Below are positions 45,545 to 53,977 of a stretch of 63,987 nucleotides of DNA, one piece after another. The first letter of the stretch is position 1, and each line of letters begins with the position of its first letter. A program made the position numbers and the translations under genes. The DNA comes from a virus. The stretch lies in IMG/VR virus record IMGVR_UViG_3300047509_000028, positions 1 to 63,987 of that record, one strand, 5' to 3'. Below the pieces are notes generated by a model. The model had not been told where the DNA came from. It searched no databases and saw only the letters and a program-made list of their open reading frames with translations.

Positions 45545-46554
45545 CAGGTCAATCCGTTCAGGATATCCTCTAGCGCGGCATCATCCGCCACTTCCGTTGC
45601 GGCTGGCACTGGTACGTTCTTGCGGATCGGCGTTGGGGCTGCCGGGGTAGGCCGCTGTGGCGCAGAATCGGGCCTTGCGGGCTGCTGAGCCGTCGTCTGT
45701 GGACGCTGTGGGGCCGGTCGGGACGGTTGCTGCGGGGCCGGACGCTGAGCCGCTGCGGGCTGCTGCGGGGCTTCCGCTGCCGGGGTTTCGTCCGCTGCGA
45801 CTTCATGCGACAAGTCTACCGTTGCCATCGTCACTTCTTTCAGGTTCTTTACTTCGTCCGACGCCACTAACTCACGCACTGCTTCCAGTTCTTCCGCACT
45901 GATATAACGGTTCGGCTCAAACAGTAACTTAGGCACAGACGAGTTCGTATCGAAACTAATCCGCGTTGCTAGCATCGCAACGTCGATACCACGATTACCG
46001 ACCATCTTAATGTAGTCGTTAAGGTTTTGCTTCTTACCGTCCGACGTACCATCACCAAACAAACCGCCTGCGCGTACTTCTAACTTGAACACGCGGCGTT
46101 CGTCTACATCACCTGCAAGCATCACAACAACTCTACGGAAGTAACCGCAAGCCTTATACAGATTACCGTCTACGTTTTTACTGCCCTTCACGTTCTGTGG
46201 ACACGTCATGCACTTGTCATCCTGTTTCGATTTCACGTCCATTGCTGGCGTAATACCATCTGCGGAATAGCACGCGGGGGAAGCTTGATCGCCTTGCTTG
46301 TACGTTCCTTCGTAGTACATACGGCTCACTGCTGGGGCCGCACCCAAGATAATTACGTCAAGGTAGTTTTCATCGAACACACCTTCCTCTTTACCGTTTA
46401 CCACTAAGCGGAAGCGACTACCTTTTAAGCCAATCCTGTTGCCGCCTTGAAACATGGCAGCCATCAGTTCTTTCGTTACGCCCAAGTCTACGCCAGTAAT
46501 ATGCGCTGGTAGATTTGCTGGGCCGCTGGGGTTGAAGGTTAATTCATTCGACAT
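45544..46554 (-). CDS. Putative single-stranded DNA-binding protein with Pro/Gln linker and RKNVPVP tail
   Basis: 336 residues. The N-terminal 240 residues are beta-rich with a Cys set (CYSADG, KCMTCPQ, KACGYF) that could form a zinc site as in gp32-like proteins. A disordered Pro/Gln/Ala linker (about 255-310) ends in RKNVPVP (311-317) and an acidic tip ADDAALEDILNGLT. A core, linker and acidic tail are the hallmarks of SSBs, and the neighbours are primase, helicase and nucleases. The function is inferred from layout. Confidence 0.55.
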   Translation of the reverse strand: MSNELTFNPSGPANLPAHITGVDLGVTKELMAAMFQGGNRIGLKGSRFRLVVNGKEEGVFDENYLDVIILGAAPAVSRMYYEGTYKQGDQASPACYSADGITPAMDVKSKQDDKCMTCPQNVKGSKNVDGNLYKACGYFRRVVVMLAGDVDERRVFKLEVRAGGLFGDGTSDGKKQNLNDYIKMVGNRGIDVAMLATRISFDTNSSVPKLLFEPNRYISAEELEAVRELVASDEVKNLKEVTMATVDLSHEVAADETPAAEAPQQPAAAQRPAPQQPSRPAPQRPQTTAQQPARPDSAPQRPTPAAPTPIRKNVPVPAATEVADDAALEDILNGLT

Positions 46555-46563
46555 GATAGCTCC

Positions 46564-46824
46564 TTAATCTAGTAAGCCATATACGGCAGGGTTATTACGT
46601 TCGTTGTTTCGGTATTGCGCTTTAAATAAGTCTAACAGACTAACGATAGCGTTTGTACTTGTTTCGCGGATTTTATCGTCACTGCCAAGTACTTGCAGTA
46701 CTTCTCTGAATTCCTCGAAGATTTCTAGTATCCGCGTATCCCTTATTCGCGTTTCGGGATCAGATAAGTAAGCAAGCATATCTCCATAAGAAAGCTGGAT
46801 AACTTCTTTGCGGCTGGTGTCCAC
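46564..46824 (-). CDS. Small hypothetical protein
   Basis: 86 residues, acidic and helical (YLSDPETRIRDTRILEIFEE). Preceded by GGAGCG in its leader and nine bases upstream of the SSB-like gene. A short hairpin (CCCTTC-GGAT-GAAGGG) lies in the gap upstream. Not recognised. Confidence 0.6.
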   Translation of the reverse strand: MDTSRKEVIQLSYGDMLAYLSDPETRIRDTRILEIFEEFREVLQVLGSDDKIRETSTNAIVSLLDLFKAQYRNNERNNPAVYGLLD

Positions 46825-46886
46825 GTTCGCTCCTTAAAGAAATGGATACCGCCCTTCGGATGAAGGGTATTCTAGTTACGAGGTTC

Positions 46887-47276
46887 TTAACTACGACGGA
46901 CTACTACAGTAAGCTCAGGCGATATGTTCACTCCCGGCGGGAGTTCGCCTGTTTCATCGTATATTTCTTGTACGGCTTTAATGGATAGCCGTTTCTCTAG
47001 CAGATCGAACCTACGCGATTCTGCCATGTACTCCCATAGCGTCGGCCAGTCAGAGCAGTTACCCTTGAGCCGGGTCTGTTGATATGCAGTACCGCTTTCT
47101 GATCCTAACTGCGTTGCGTTATCTTCCTTCATCTTAGCTAGCAGCCATGCTGCTAGACGATCTAACTTCGCTTTCAGTGCTTCATCTTGCTCTTTGTACG
47201 CGGCCGCTAAGGTGCTGCGTGAGTCGCGTAGTTTCACGTACGCTTCGATGATACTTTCCACGTTTACCTGCGTCAT
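46887..47276 (-). CDS. Hypothetical phage protein (GTAY...ELPPGV type)
   Basis: 129 residues with AAAGGAAG upstream. A long N-terminal helix is followed by SGTAYQQTRLKGNCSDWPTL, FDLLEKRLSIKAVQEIYDE and GELPPGVNISPELTVVVRRS. This layout is common in phage replication operons; the proteins have no established activity. Likely an early DNA-metabolism accessory. Confidence 0.7.
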   Translation of the reverse strand: MTQVNVESIIEAYVKLRDSRSTLAAAYKEQDEALKAKLDRLAAWLLAKMKEDNATQLGSESGTAYQQTRLKGNCSDWPTLWEYMAESRRFDLLEKRLSIKAVQEIYDETGELPPGVNISPELTVVVRRS

Positions 47277-47357
47277 AAATTCACTTCCTTTATGGCGGTT
47301 TTAGGGTGTATTCCGAACAAGTAGAATCTGCTACAAATGCCCGGAAGTCAAGCAGTA

Positions 47358-48896
47358 TCAAGCAATCGCGGCAGAATACAGGCTCAGTAGTTGCCCCTGC
47401 AAAGAGGATTTCGTTTGCAGTACTTTATAAATCTGCGACTCAACAGGGTGGCAATAAATATGGTAAATAGATATAGGTCTAGTTTGGTTAGGCCCATCGG
47501 CTCGCGCGTTCGCTTGTTCGTATTGCTCAATAGAAAAGATCGGTGCGTACCAGATAATCACGTCAGCGGCGGATAGGTCCAGGCCGTGAGCAGCTACCTT
47601 TGGGTGAGCTACCAAGACCTGTGGATCGGTCGAAGTCTGAAACCTTGTAAAGATATCATCGCGGTTTGCCTTACTTACATCTCCGTTGACTAGCTCTACT
47701 GTGTGCTTAGCACTTAAATGATTCACAATCATCTGCATAGCAAACTTGAACGGCGCAAAGATAATGACCTTGCCTTCTGCACCCTCTATTAGTTCATCTA
47801 GAATCTCTAGTCGAGACTTCGGGTTTAGAAATACTGCACTACCTGAGTCATCTTTTACTACCCCGCACATGATCTGCTGTAGCTTGATTAACTTCACAGC
47901 CGCGTTCCCTGCGCTTATCTCCACGTCCTCATCTTCATGCCGCATCTTTGCTTTCACCGCATCGAACACACGCTTCTGTTCGTGAGACATGGTACACTGG
48001 CGTTCGTTGTATGTAATCGGCGGTAGGTCTAGACATTCTTCTTTTGTGAACCGTATCGCAGGCTGCATCAGTTCCATGACGCGCTCGGTCGCACCTAGTC
48101 TCGGCACCCACTTGTACGGGCCGCAAGGCCGCATCATAGTTTCCTGAAAGAGCCGGAAGCTAGCCGGGATACTCTCCGGGCAGACAAGCTTAATTAAACC
48201 GTAGGCATCTGTAGGCGCGTTGGGCGCTGGTGTTCCTGTAAGCAGCCACAACCGCGTATCCGCCTGAATTAGGGTCTTTAGTTTCTTGTATCTCTTGTTC
48301 TGCGGATTGCAATACGCCGATGCTTCGTCTACGATAATCAGGTCTGGTTTCCACTTGAGCAGTTCTTCGTTAATAGTAACCACACCATCGAAGTTAATCA
48401 CAGCTATCTCTGTAGCGGATTTCAGTAGCTCGATACGCTTCTCTCGCTTGCCGATTAACGAAGTAACGCTAATATGCGGCGTCGTACCGAAAGCTTCTTT
48501 TGCCCATACGTTCATCACGCTCAGCGGACAGATAACTAGAATTTTTTTGAGGAAGCCTCGTTTCTTTAAGTAATCCGTCGCCCATAAAGCCGCCGACGAT
48601 TTTCCTGTCCGCATGGCATTGAAGCAGAAACACCTACGGTGCAGCGTTAAAAACTCTGCTGTCGTGACTTGGTGCGCCATCGGCGTGTATCTGCCGCTGA
48701 ATGTAAAGCCGTCATAGAGTAACGGACTCGGTGCGTTTAATCCTAAGTTCCGTAGAACCTTCGCGGCTTCTAACGTATGCTTCACCGCGACTAACTGATG
48801 CCCCTTGAAGTGAAGTAGCTTCGCAGTCGGCAACACCGCTAAGACAGGTGCGGAGTCTGCTAGGGACATAAGTAAAGCGCCGTTACGAGCTAACAT
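47358..48896 (-). CDS. SNF2-family DNA helicase/translocase
   Basis: 512 residues. Motif I is NAMRTGKSSAALWA, motif II IIVDEASAYC, motif III LLTGTPAPN, and late motifs LVAHPKVAAHGLDLS and YEQANARADGPNQT. All belong to the SF2/SNF2 family, with phage members resembling T4 UvsW in role (branch migration, origin restart). It overlaps the VRR-NUC-like nuclease gene by 14 bases. Confidence 0.9.
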   Translation of the reverse strand: MLARNGALLMSLADSAPVLAVLPTAKLLHFKGHQLVAVKHTLEAAKVLRNLGLNAPSPLLYDGFTFSGRYTPMAHQVTTAEFLTLHRRCFCFNAMRTGKSSAALWATDYLKKRGFLKKILVICPLSVMNVWAKEAFGTTPHISVTSLIGKREKRIELLKSATEIAVINFDGVVTINEELLKWKPDLIIVDEASAYCNPQNKRYKKLKTLIQADTRLWLLTGTPAPNAPTDAYGLIKLVCPESIPASFRLFQETMMRPCGPYKWVPRLGATERVMELMQPAIRFTKEECLDLPPITYNERQCTMSHEQKRVFDAVKAKMRHEDEDVEISAGNAAVKLIKLQQIMCGVVKDDSGSAVFLNPKSRLEILDELIEGAEGKVIIFAPFKFAMQMIVNHLSAKHTVELVNGDVSKANRDDIFTRFQTSTDPQVLVAHPKVAAHGLDLSAADVIIWYAPIFSIEQYEQANARADGPNQTRPISIYHIYCHPVESQIYKVLQTKSSLQGQLLSLYSAAIA

Positions 48897-49188
48897 GAAG
48901 TTCCAGCAAGTACTCGCTTAATTGTCCTACATTTGTTTCGTCTATTACCATATAGATTCCTTTGTGCCTCGTCACTTTAGCTTCCCATGCTTTCTGCATG
49001 TCGGTTTGCTTGTTGTACCCAAATTTTGTTTCTATCTCTACATACATACCTTCGTAACAGCACACAAAATCTGCGACGCCTACCATTCCGAAGGGTCTAG
49101 GCATATGGTAAAGAATCCCTAGTTCTTTCAGAACCTCTTTTACATCTTGCTTAACGTGTTCTTCTTTTTCGTAGGTTCTACGCATCAT
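48883..49188 (-). CDS. VRR-NUC-type nuclease
   Basis: 101 residues from ATG 49188; a GTG two codons upstream is an alternative. GMVGVADFVCCYEGMYVEIE followed by TKFGYNKQTDMQKAWEAKV shows the D...(E)xE/K core and Q-containing helix of stand-alone VRR-NUC enzymes, which cleave branched DNA. The pairing with a SNF2 helicase is a recurrent phage arrangement. Confidence 0.8.
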   Translation of the reverse strand: MMRRTYEKEEHVKQDVKEVLKELGILYHMPRPFGMVGVADFVCCYEGMYVEIETKFGYNKQTDMQKAWEAKVTRHKGIYMVIDETNVGQLSEYLLELHVSS

Positions 49189-49549
49189 CGTCACCGATTC
49201 TCAATTCGGGATGCCCAATCCTACGGCTTACTTCATTATACTTCATTATCGTAGCGCCACCTAAATCTATATTCAGTCTAGCTGCAAGTAAGTCAAGGTA
49301 TATCTGTGTGTCTGCTAATTCTTTAGCCGCATTCTTCGTAAATTCAAATACGTCTATATCTCCACGCTCAAACTTTTTACGAAAGTTAGCGTACTCACCT
49401 AATTCTCCTACTACGGCTTGTAGCCACTGCGAAGGAGTCCAATCGTTTATATCGCCAGTAGGGTGCGCTATATCCCCCTTGCTATTCTTGAATAGCGGTA
49501 GTTTAGCTAAATTAGCTTTGCGTAGTTCTTCAAAGGTCAGATGGTACAT
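49178..49549 (-). CDS. MazG-like nucleotide pyrophosphohydrolase
   Basis: 123 residues. GELGEYANFRKKFERGD, KELADTQIYLDLLAARL and the following D give the E-x-x-E ... E-x-x-D metal site of the MazG fold. Phage MazG proteins hydrolyse dNTPs or (p)ppGpp-like alarmones to favour replication. Overlaps both neighbours. Confidence 0.8.
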   Translation of the reverse strand: MYHLTFEELRKANLAKLPLFKNSKGDIAHPTGDINDWTPSQWLQAVVGELGEYANFRKKFERGDIDVFEFTKNAAKELADTQIYLDLLAARLNIDLGGATIMKYNEVSRRIGHPELRIGDDDA

Positions 49550-49746
49550 TAGATACTTCTCCCCATGTCTTTCATCGCTCTAGCCAAGCGGCGCATAGAT
49601 GCTTCATAATGGCTAAGCACTTGTGGGAAGTCATCGTCTACAGGTGCAGTTTGCCTAAGCCGGTTATTCTGCTTGGTAGCTTCTTCCAGCGCATCCCATT
49701 CTTCCTTGCGCTTACCCATTAAGCCACTAAATTCATCATTAGTCAT
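49549..49746 (-). CDS. Small hypothetical protein
   Basis: 65 residues with GGAG upstream, highly charged and helical (KRKEEWDALEEATKQNNRLR). It is linked to the MazG gene by TAATG overlap. Not recognised. Confidence 0.6.
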   Translation of the reverse strand: MTNDEFSGLMGKRKEEWDALEEATKQNNRLRQTAPVDDDFPQVLSHYEASMRRLARAMKDMGRSI

Positions 49747-49767
49747 AGCTGTGGCTCCTTCTCGTTG

Positions 49768-50067
49768 TTACGCATGTACTACTTCCCACTTCGCAAACAG
49801 ATAATCCGCTTCGTTCTTGTACTTCATGGCGTCCGCCGCAGGCGATCCCGATACTTCTACGTCAAATTGCACGTCGAACGTCACTACGTCATTGAAGTTA
49901 TCTATCGGGCGCTGCGGTCGCAGGTCTTTGTATGTAAAGCGGAGTCCGATGGTACATATCACTTCATCTTGCCATACGTCAACGACGACCTTTTCAGCTT
50001 GATAGCCTAGCCCCTTAAGAGCAAGGGTGATCCGATCTGCGTAGAGATTTGCTGTTGAGATAAACAT
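49768..50067 (-). CDS. Hypothetical protein
   Basis: 99 residues. Alternating strands (KVVVDVWQDEVICTIGLRFT, VVTFDVQFDVEVSG) suggest a small alpha/beta fold. AAAAGGAG precedes the start. Not recognised. Confidence 0.6.
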   Translation of the reverse strand: MFISTANLYADRITLALKGLGYQAEKVVVDVWQDEVICTIGLRFTYKDLRPQRPIDNFNDVVTFDVQFDVEVSGSPAADAMKYKNEADYLFAKWEVVHA

Positions 50068-50080
50068 TTACCTACTCCTT

Positions 50081-50386
50081 TTAACCTAACGATAACGTTA
50101 GAGTGTCGCCGTTGCCGCGTAATTCCCTGCTTTCAATAACAACTGGCTCCATTGCCATGATTTGTTCTACCGTAAGAACGGTACTTTCTACTCGGTATAG
50201 CACGCACTCGCCTCTCGTATTAAGCGTAGATATAGTAACCCTAGAAATGGTGGGCATATCTTTTTCCTGCATAGCTACATACTTACAGGTTTGCGCTTTA
50301 AGAATTGCGGCGGGTACGCCAGCTTCCATAAGTAACTGGACTACTTTTACCGCTGCGGTAATTTGTTCTTCGGTGAGCGGTTCCAT
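50081..50386 (-). CDS. Hypothetical protein
   Basis: 101 residues. Helical start (LTEEQITAAVKVVQLLMEAG) and beta-rich second half. It abuts the nuclease upstream (TAATG). Not recognised. Confidence 0.6.
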   Translation of the reverse strand: MEPLTEEQITAAVKVVQLLMEAGVPAAILKAQTCKYVAMQEKDMPTISRVTISTLNTRGECVLYRVESTVLTVEQIMAMEPVVIESRELRGNGDTLTLSLG

Positions 50387-51060
50387 TATCTATTCCTCTT
50401 AGGCTGCCAATATTTGCATGTTTTTACGGCGCAGTACCCGCGACATAACCCACTAGGCTTCTCAGGCCACACATTATTTTCTTCGCTCCATTGCATGTCG
50501 GCTACGCCCTTAGCAAATTGATCCATCGTCTTTGGGATATCCGCTCTTTGGATGATCTTACTCGTTGGCTTACTTGGTTCCTGAAACCATGTAAAAAGCG
50601 TGATGACTTTCTCTACCGCTGGGAATGTAGCGAACACCAGTACTCCCATTAAGTCAAGCTGCAAGGAGGCAGGTTTGCGCTTACCTGTTTTCCAGTCGTT
50701 TGCTAATGCAGCATGTCCGTTAACTTTGATTAAGTCCCCGATACCACGACACCAAGCGTTCGGATCGTTAAATTCTACGGGTATTAGGTTCACGTCTACT
50801 GCTAATTCCAACTCTACATACGTATCTCCAGGCGCTCCGATAATGCGATCTGCTACATGTTTGAAACGATCCATGCTATGCGGCAGTTCTGCACCTGTTA
50901 AGGCTCTTTGTTCTAAGGCGGAATGGACTTCCTTGCCCCATACGGTATGTACCGTAGGTTCCTCTACGAAGTTCTGCGCAATCTTCGTTTCGTAAAACTG
51001 CCGTGGGCAAGTCTGGTAGTGATTGTAGCTACTAAAGCTCCACGGTATAACAGACTTCAC
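50386..51060 (-). CDS. PD-(D/E)XK nuclease, Cas4/RecB-like
   Basis: 224 residues. SFSSYNHYQTCPRQFY opens the RecB/Cas4 family; GIGDLIKVNG and ANDWKTGKRK supply the D...D-x-K catalytic core near 105-125, with a Q motif (LQLDLMGV) after it. Three Cys in GLCRGYCAVKTC near the end, with the early Cys, could hold a Fe-S cluster as in Cas4/AddB. Probable role: DNA end processing or recombination. Confidence 0.85.
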   Translation of the reverse strand: MKSVIPWSFSSYNHYQTCPRQFYETKIAQNFVEEPTVHTVWGKEVHSALEQRALTGAELPHSMDRFKHVADRIIGAPGDTYVELELAVDVNLIPVEFNDPNAWCRGIGDLIKVNGHAALANDWKTGKRKPASLQLDLMGVLVFATFPAVEKVITLFTWFQEPSKPTSKIIQRADIPKTMDQFAKGVADMQWSEENNVWPEKPSGLCRGYCAVKTCKYWQPKRNR

Positions 51061-51455
51061 TGGACTTTCCTAAGCCGCAAAGCCTGCCAAATCAAGTTCT
51101 GTGCGATACGCTGGACGCAGTACGCCTCTAGTTCATGGCACGGAGCTTTCTCGTTAATCTCTATTACGTACTGCTGCCAAATATGCGTTGCTTCGTGCGT
51201 AAGCAAACCGCACATCTGCGCGATGGATACTTCTAGTAAATGCTTTCTAGGGCAGAATACGATACATAAAGTCTCGCCTTCTGAGTTTTCTAGAATATGT
51301 AACGTGGAGTTTGCTTTTTTCGTAGCCAACGGTTCTACGTACTCTTTTACGTTAAGGCGTTTAAGCTCCGCATGGAACGTCTTTTCATCCCATATCAAGC
51401 AATGGTGCGGCAATGGTAGCATTCCATCCCGGCGTAGCCAGTTAATCTTGTGCAT
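51057..51455 (-). CDS. Second HExxH zincin-like protein
   Basis: 132 residues from ATG 51455 with GGAG upstream (four extra codons possible). LLTHEATHIWQQYV is an HExxH motif, and APCHELEAYCVQ downstream supplies a third ligand candidate, as in SprT-like and related small metalloproteases. It is distinct from the SprT-like gene at 1082-1627. Role unknown. Confidence 0.65.
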   Translation of the reverse strand: MHKINWLRRDGMLPLPHHCLIWDEKTFHAELKRLNVKEYVEPLATKKANSTLHILENSEGETLCIVFCPRKHLLEVSIAQMCGLLTHEATHIWQQYVIEINEKAPCHELEAYCVQRIAQNLIWQALRLRKVQ

Positions 51456-51636
51456 TCTTTTCTCCATGCTTTTCTAAGCAATCTTCACTCACGCAGCGGC
51501 CTTCATGGTCTACCTGTACTGCTCCGCACCCTTCGCAGAGTACGACAACTAAATACCCCGGATCGCATAATCCGCGCATGTCACCGTAATCCTGCCCAAA
51601 GACTTTCTCGCTGCACTGCCTGCAAAAATCCGCCAT
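51442..51636 (-). CDS. Small zinc-finger-like protein
   Basis: 64 residues with eight Cys: FCRQCSEK, GLCDPG, LCEGCGAV, RCVSEDCLEK. The paired CxxC spacing suggests one or two zinc knuckles. Similar small Cys-rich proteins are common in phage early operons, mostly without known role. Confidence 0.65.
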   Translation of the reverse strand: MADFCRQCSEKVFGQDYGDMRGLCDPGYLVVVLCEGCGAVQVDHEGRCVSEDCLEKHGEKNAQD

Positions 51637-51986
51637 TAGCCTACGCCTCTCGGCGGTAGGTCACTACCCGCCATATCATTCCGCCACAGGTCACTGTTCA
51701 GCCCCATAGCTAACCGCGTTTGCAACATCACTAGCACACCCATTGCCTCTACCGGCGTTTCAGTATTCGATACAAGGAAACTCAATACCTGATTCCCTAT
51801 GTCATAGGTATGTGCGGCTTTTGCTTGTCGCCTAGCATTCGCTTCATCTTCCGGCGACAACGGCGGCATGATTGGTACGACGTTGGGCTTTCCTGTACCG
51901 TTCGCTTTTTCTCCGTCGGGTTTATTTTCTCCGTCGGGTTTAATGACGTGCTTCTCTGGCGGCATAACGATCTTGGAATCACTCAC
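51636..51986 (-). CDS. Hypothetical protein with charged linker
   Basis: 116 residues, GTG start with AAAGGAG. It has a tandem KPDGENKPDGEK repeat near 16-27, a Pro-rich stretch (NVVPIMPPLSPEDEA), and a helical C-terminal part (QVLSFLVSNTETPVEAMGVL). Not recognised. Confidence 0.6.
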   Translation of the reverse strand: MSDSKIVMPPEKHVIKPDGENKPDGEKANGTGKPNVVPIMPPLSPEDEANARRQAKAAHTYDIGNQVLSFLVSNTETPVEAMGVLVMLQTRLAMGLNSDLWRNDMAGSDLPPRGVG

Positions 51987-52002
51987 TTCGTTTCTCCTTT
52001 GC

Positions 52003-52074
52003 CTATGTAATATCCGATGACGGCCCTACTAATAGCCAACCTACGTAAAAGCATAATGTCGAAAAGCTAACCAT
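52003..52074 (-). CDS. Tiny hydrophobic ORF
   Basis: 23 residues (MVSFSTLCFYVGWLLVGPSS plus DIT), starting in the stop of the ligase gene (TAATG) and ending 16 bases before the next gene. Hydrophobic middle. The coupling supports translation; nothing else does. Confidence 0.3.
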   Translation of the reverse strand: MVSFSTLCFYVGWLLVGPSSDIT

Positions 52075-52967
52075 TACATATCTCTCCTATCTCGAAAACC
52101 TAGAAACACTGGAAAACGCGGAGCGTTCTTAACTCCTACTGGAAAGTGCTTGTACTTTACTATTTTCCCAACGAGGTATTTACGGCCTTCCCATAAGTTC
52201 GCTCTTTGCTCTGCGGAGAATCCCGTGCCAATTGAGAATTCAACTCCGCTAACCAAGTCTCTAACGGACAAAGCGCCGAGTGTGCCTGCTTGAGTCTTAC
52301 CTGCTTGGTGACTACTACGCTTGGTAAAACCGCGTTCATCTGTTGTCGCTTCATTGGTATTCGTCTCCTGTTCAATAGTATCAAGCACGATAGCTTCTCC
52401 ATCTTCAAACCGTTTTACTTTTAGCAAGTAGCCTTCTTTTAAGGTACTGCGGTTCTGCTTATACGGCCCGTTCGGATCGCGGAGCATGATGCCTTCGTAG
52501 CCTAAGCCTACGCTTTCTTCTTCAAAAGCTTTAAGTTCGTTGAGATTGTCGATGCGGCGTTGCGGCACCCACACCATCGGCGTACCCGCCTGCGCATTAA
52601 CTGTCGCGGCTAGTCTAGCTACCTGCGCTCGCGCATGGAATGGGCCGGGTTCGTCCCACTTGTCAAAGATATACCACTTCACGTCCGGTTCGTCGCCTAC
52701 GGACATAACCCCGCTCGTCGTTTGCTGCATTAGGTTTTTATCGTACGCATTACCTACGACTAGTTCGCCGTCTAAGCCATGAAAGCGCGGGCCTCCGAAG
52801 CAACATGCAGTGTAGTCGTTTGGTATTTCCTTCATACTCCTGCTTAGAAGCCTGCCTTTTACATTCGTCGCCCTGATCCCATCAATCTTTACGCTCGCTA
52901 GCAGCGGGTACTTGAGCGTAGCTAAATCTTTTACTGCTGTGGCTAACATGACGCGCTTAAGTTCCAT
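52074..52967 (-). CDS. ATP-dependent DNA ligase
   Basis: 297 residues with AAGGAG upstream. ASVKIDGIRA carries the adenylated Lys (motif I, KxDGxR); later motifs are LDGELVVGN (III-like), YEGIMLRDPNG (IV) and LLKVKRFED (V). The C-terminal OB fold is short. It seals nicks during phage replication. It sits between the polymerase set and the nuclease set. Confidence 0.95.
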   Translation of the reverse strand: MELKRVMLATAVKDLATLKYPLLASVKIDGIRATNVKGRLLSRSMKEIPNDYTACCFGGPRFHGLDGELVVGNAYDKNLMQQTTSGVMSVGDEPDVKWYIFDKWDEPGPFHARAQVARLAATVNAQAGTPMVWVPQRRIDNLNELKAFEEESVGLGYEGIMLRDPNGPYKQNRSTLKEGYLLKVKRFEDGEAIVLDTIEQETNTNEATTDERGFTKRSSHQAGKTQAGTLGALSVRDLVSGVEFSIGTGFSAEQRANLWEGRKYLVGKIVKYKHFPVGVKNAPRFPVFLGFRDRRDM

Positions 52968-52969
52968 AA

Positions 52970-53251
52970 CTATCTCCTTCCTTTGGTTGATTTCATCTTG
53001 CTCTCAAACCTGTTTGTTAACTCAAAATAAATCCGTTGTCCCAAGTGCTTCAAGTCTGCTGTGTCCTCGTCAAAGTACCCTTCGGAATAACACGTATTAG
53101 CAAACTCCGTACCGCCTTCGTCCAGTTTGAACGTAAACAACACGCGCTCACTGTTGAGCGGCTGTCGCTGCATGGATATCACCTGCCCCTTGCACGCCTT
53201 CTGTAAAGCACAGCAGATGGTAAGCACTCTGTTAAGTGTGGCGTCGTCCAT
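52970..53251 (-). CDS. Hypothetical protein
   Basis: 93 residues ending in a basic tail (SKMKSTKGRR). Beta-rich middle (QVISMQRQPLNSERVLFTFK). Two bases before the ligase gene and overlapped by one base with its upstream neighbour. Not recognised. Confidence 0.6.
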   Translation of the reverse strand: MDDATLNRVLTICCALQKACKGQVISMQRQPLNSERVLFTFKLDEGGTEFANTCYSEGYFDEDTADLKHLGQRIYFELTNRFESKMKSTKGRR

Positions 53252-53535
53252 TAACTAACGCCTGTAAGCAGCAACTTGAAATCTTTAAAGATTCTTGTAG
53301 CCTTCTCGTTAATATTCTCTTTCGTGGCGCTCAAAAAGAATTCATCGCTATACGCCGTAGTCAATTCTCGACTGCTTGCAGAGATACCCTCTGGTCGCAT
53401 GGCAATCTCTATGTACCCCGTGTCGCCACTCTCGTATCTGCGTACGTAGGGCTTGTGCTTGGGTAGTTTCTTCGCTACCGCCGCTGCCATTCGCTCTGCA
53501 ATGGTCATTGCTTTAGTACTCTGTTCTTCGGTCAC
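53251..53535 (-). CDS. Hypothetical protein
   Basis: 94 residues; helical ends around a central beta pair (YVRRYESGDTGYIEIAMRPE). Overlap with both neighbours. Not recognised. Confidence 0.6.
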   Translation of the reverse strand: MTEEQSTKAMTIAERMAAAVAKKLPKHKPYVRRYESGDTGYIEIAMRPEGISASSRELTTAYSDEFFLSATKENINEKATRIFKDFKLLLTGVS

Positions 53536-53747
53536 TTCGTATCTCCCTCTAGTTTCGCAATGCGTTCTTCTAGTTCGGCTATGCGTCGGTACGCCACTAA
53601 CAGATAACTCCCAAGATTGCTAGTACGCCACAACACAAAAGATATTATCTGTTCTATAGTTTGTTCGCAACTATTAAACTGCTCTACCGATTCGTCATCG
53701 GCACACTTGAATTTTTCCGCTACTTCCTTTGTAGTTGGTGTCGTCAT
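53532..53747 (-). CDS. Hypothetical protein
   Basis: 71 residues with AAGGGAG upstream, ending in a leucine-zipper-like helix (YRRIAELEERIAKLEGDTK). Possibly an oligomeric small early protein. Not recognised. Confidence 0.6.
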   Translation of the reverse strand: MTTPTTKEVAEKFKCADDESVEQFNSCEQTIEQIISFVLWRTSNLGSYLLVAYRRIAELEERIAKLEGDTK

Positions 53748-53758
53748 GTTACACTCCC

Positions 53759-53977
53759 TTAAAGTTTATACCACTTTTCTACGTAACTCGGCCCTTCTAC
53801 AGAACCGTCGGGGTACAATATACACCTACCCGACGCAGGTAAACGCCATCTATAGCACTTATACACGCCTAGCACTAAACTTACGGTAGGTTTAGCCCAT
53901 CGCTTAGTTTCTTCGCCGTCGTGATCTATAAGTACGATGCGTCTACGGCCTAGTAATTCAGCTATTCTATTTAGCAT
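53759..53977 (-). CDS. Hypothetical protein
   Basis: 72 residues, overlapping the end of the polymerase C-half gene by 11 bases. Basic (GRRRIVLIDHDGEETKRWAK) with an aromatic C-terminal half. Not recognised. Confidence 0.55.
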   Translation of the reverse strand: MLNRIAELLGRRRIVLIDHDGEETKRWAKPTVSLVLGVYKCYRWRLPASGRCILYPDGSVEGPSYVEKWYKL

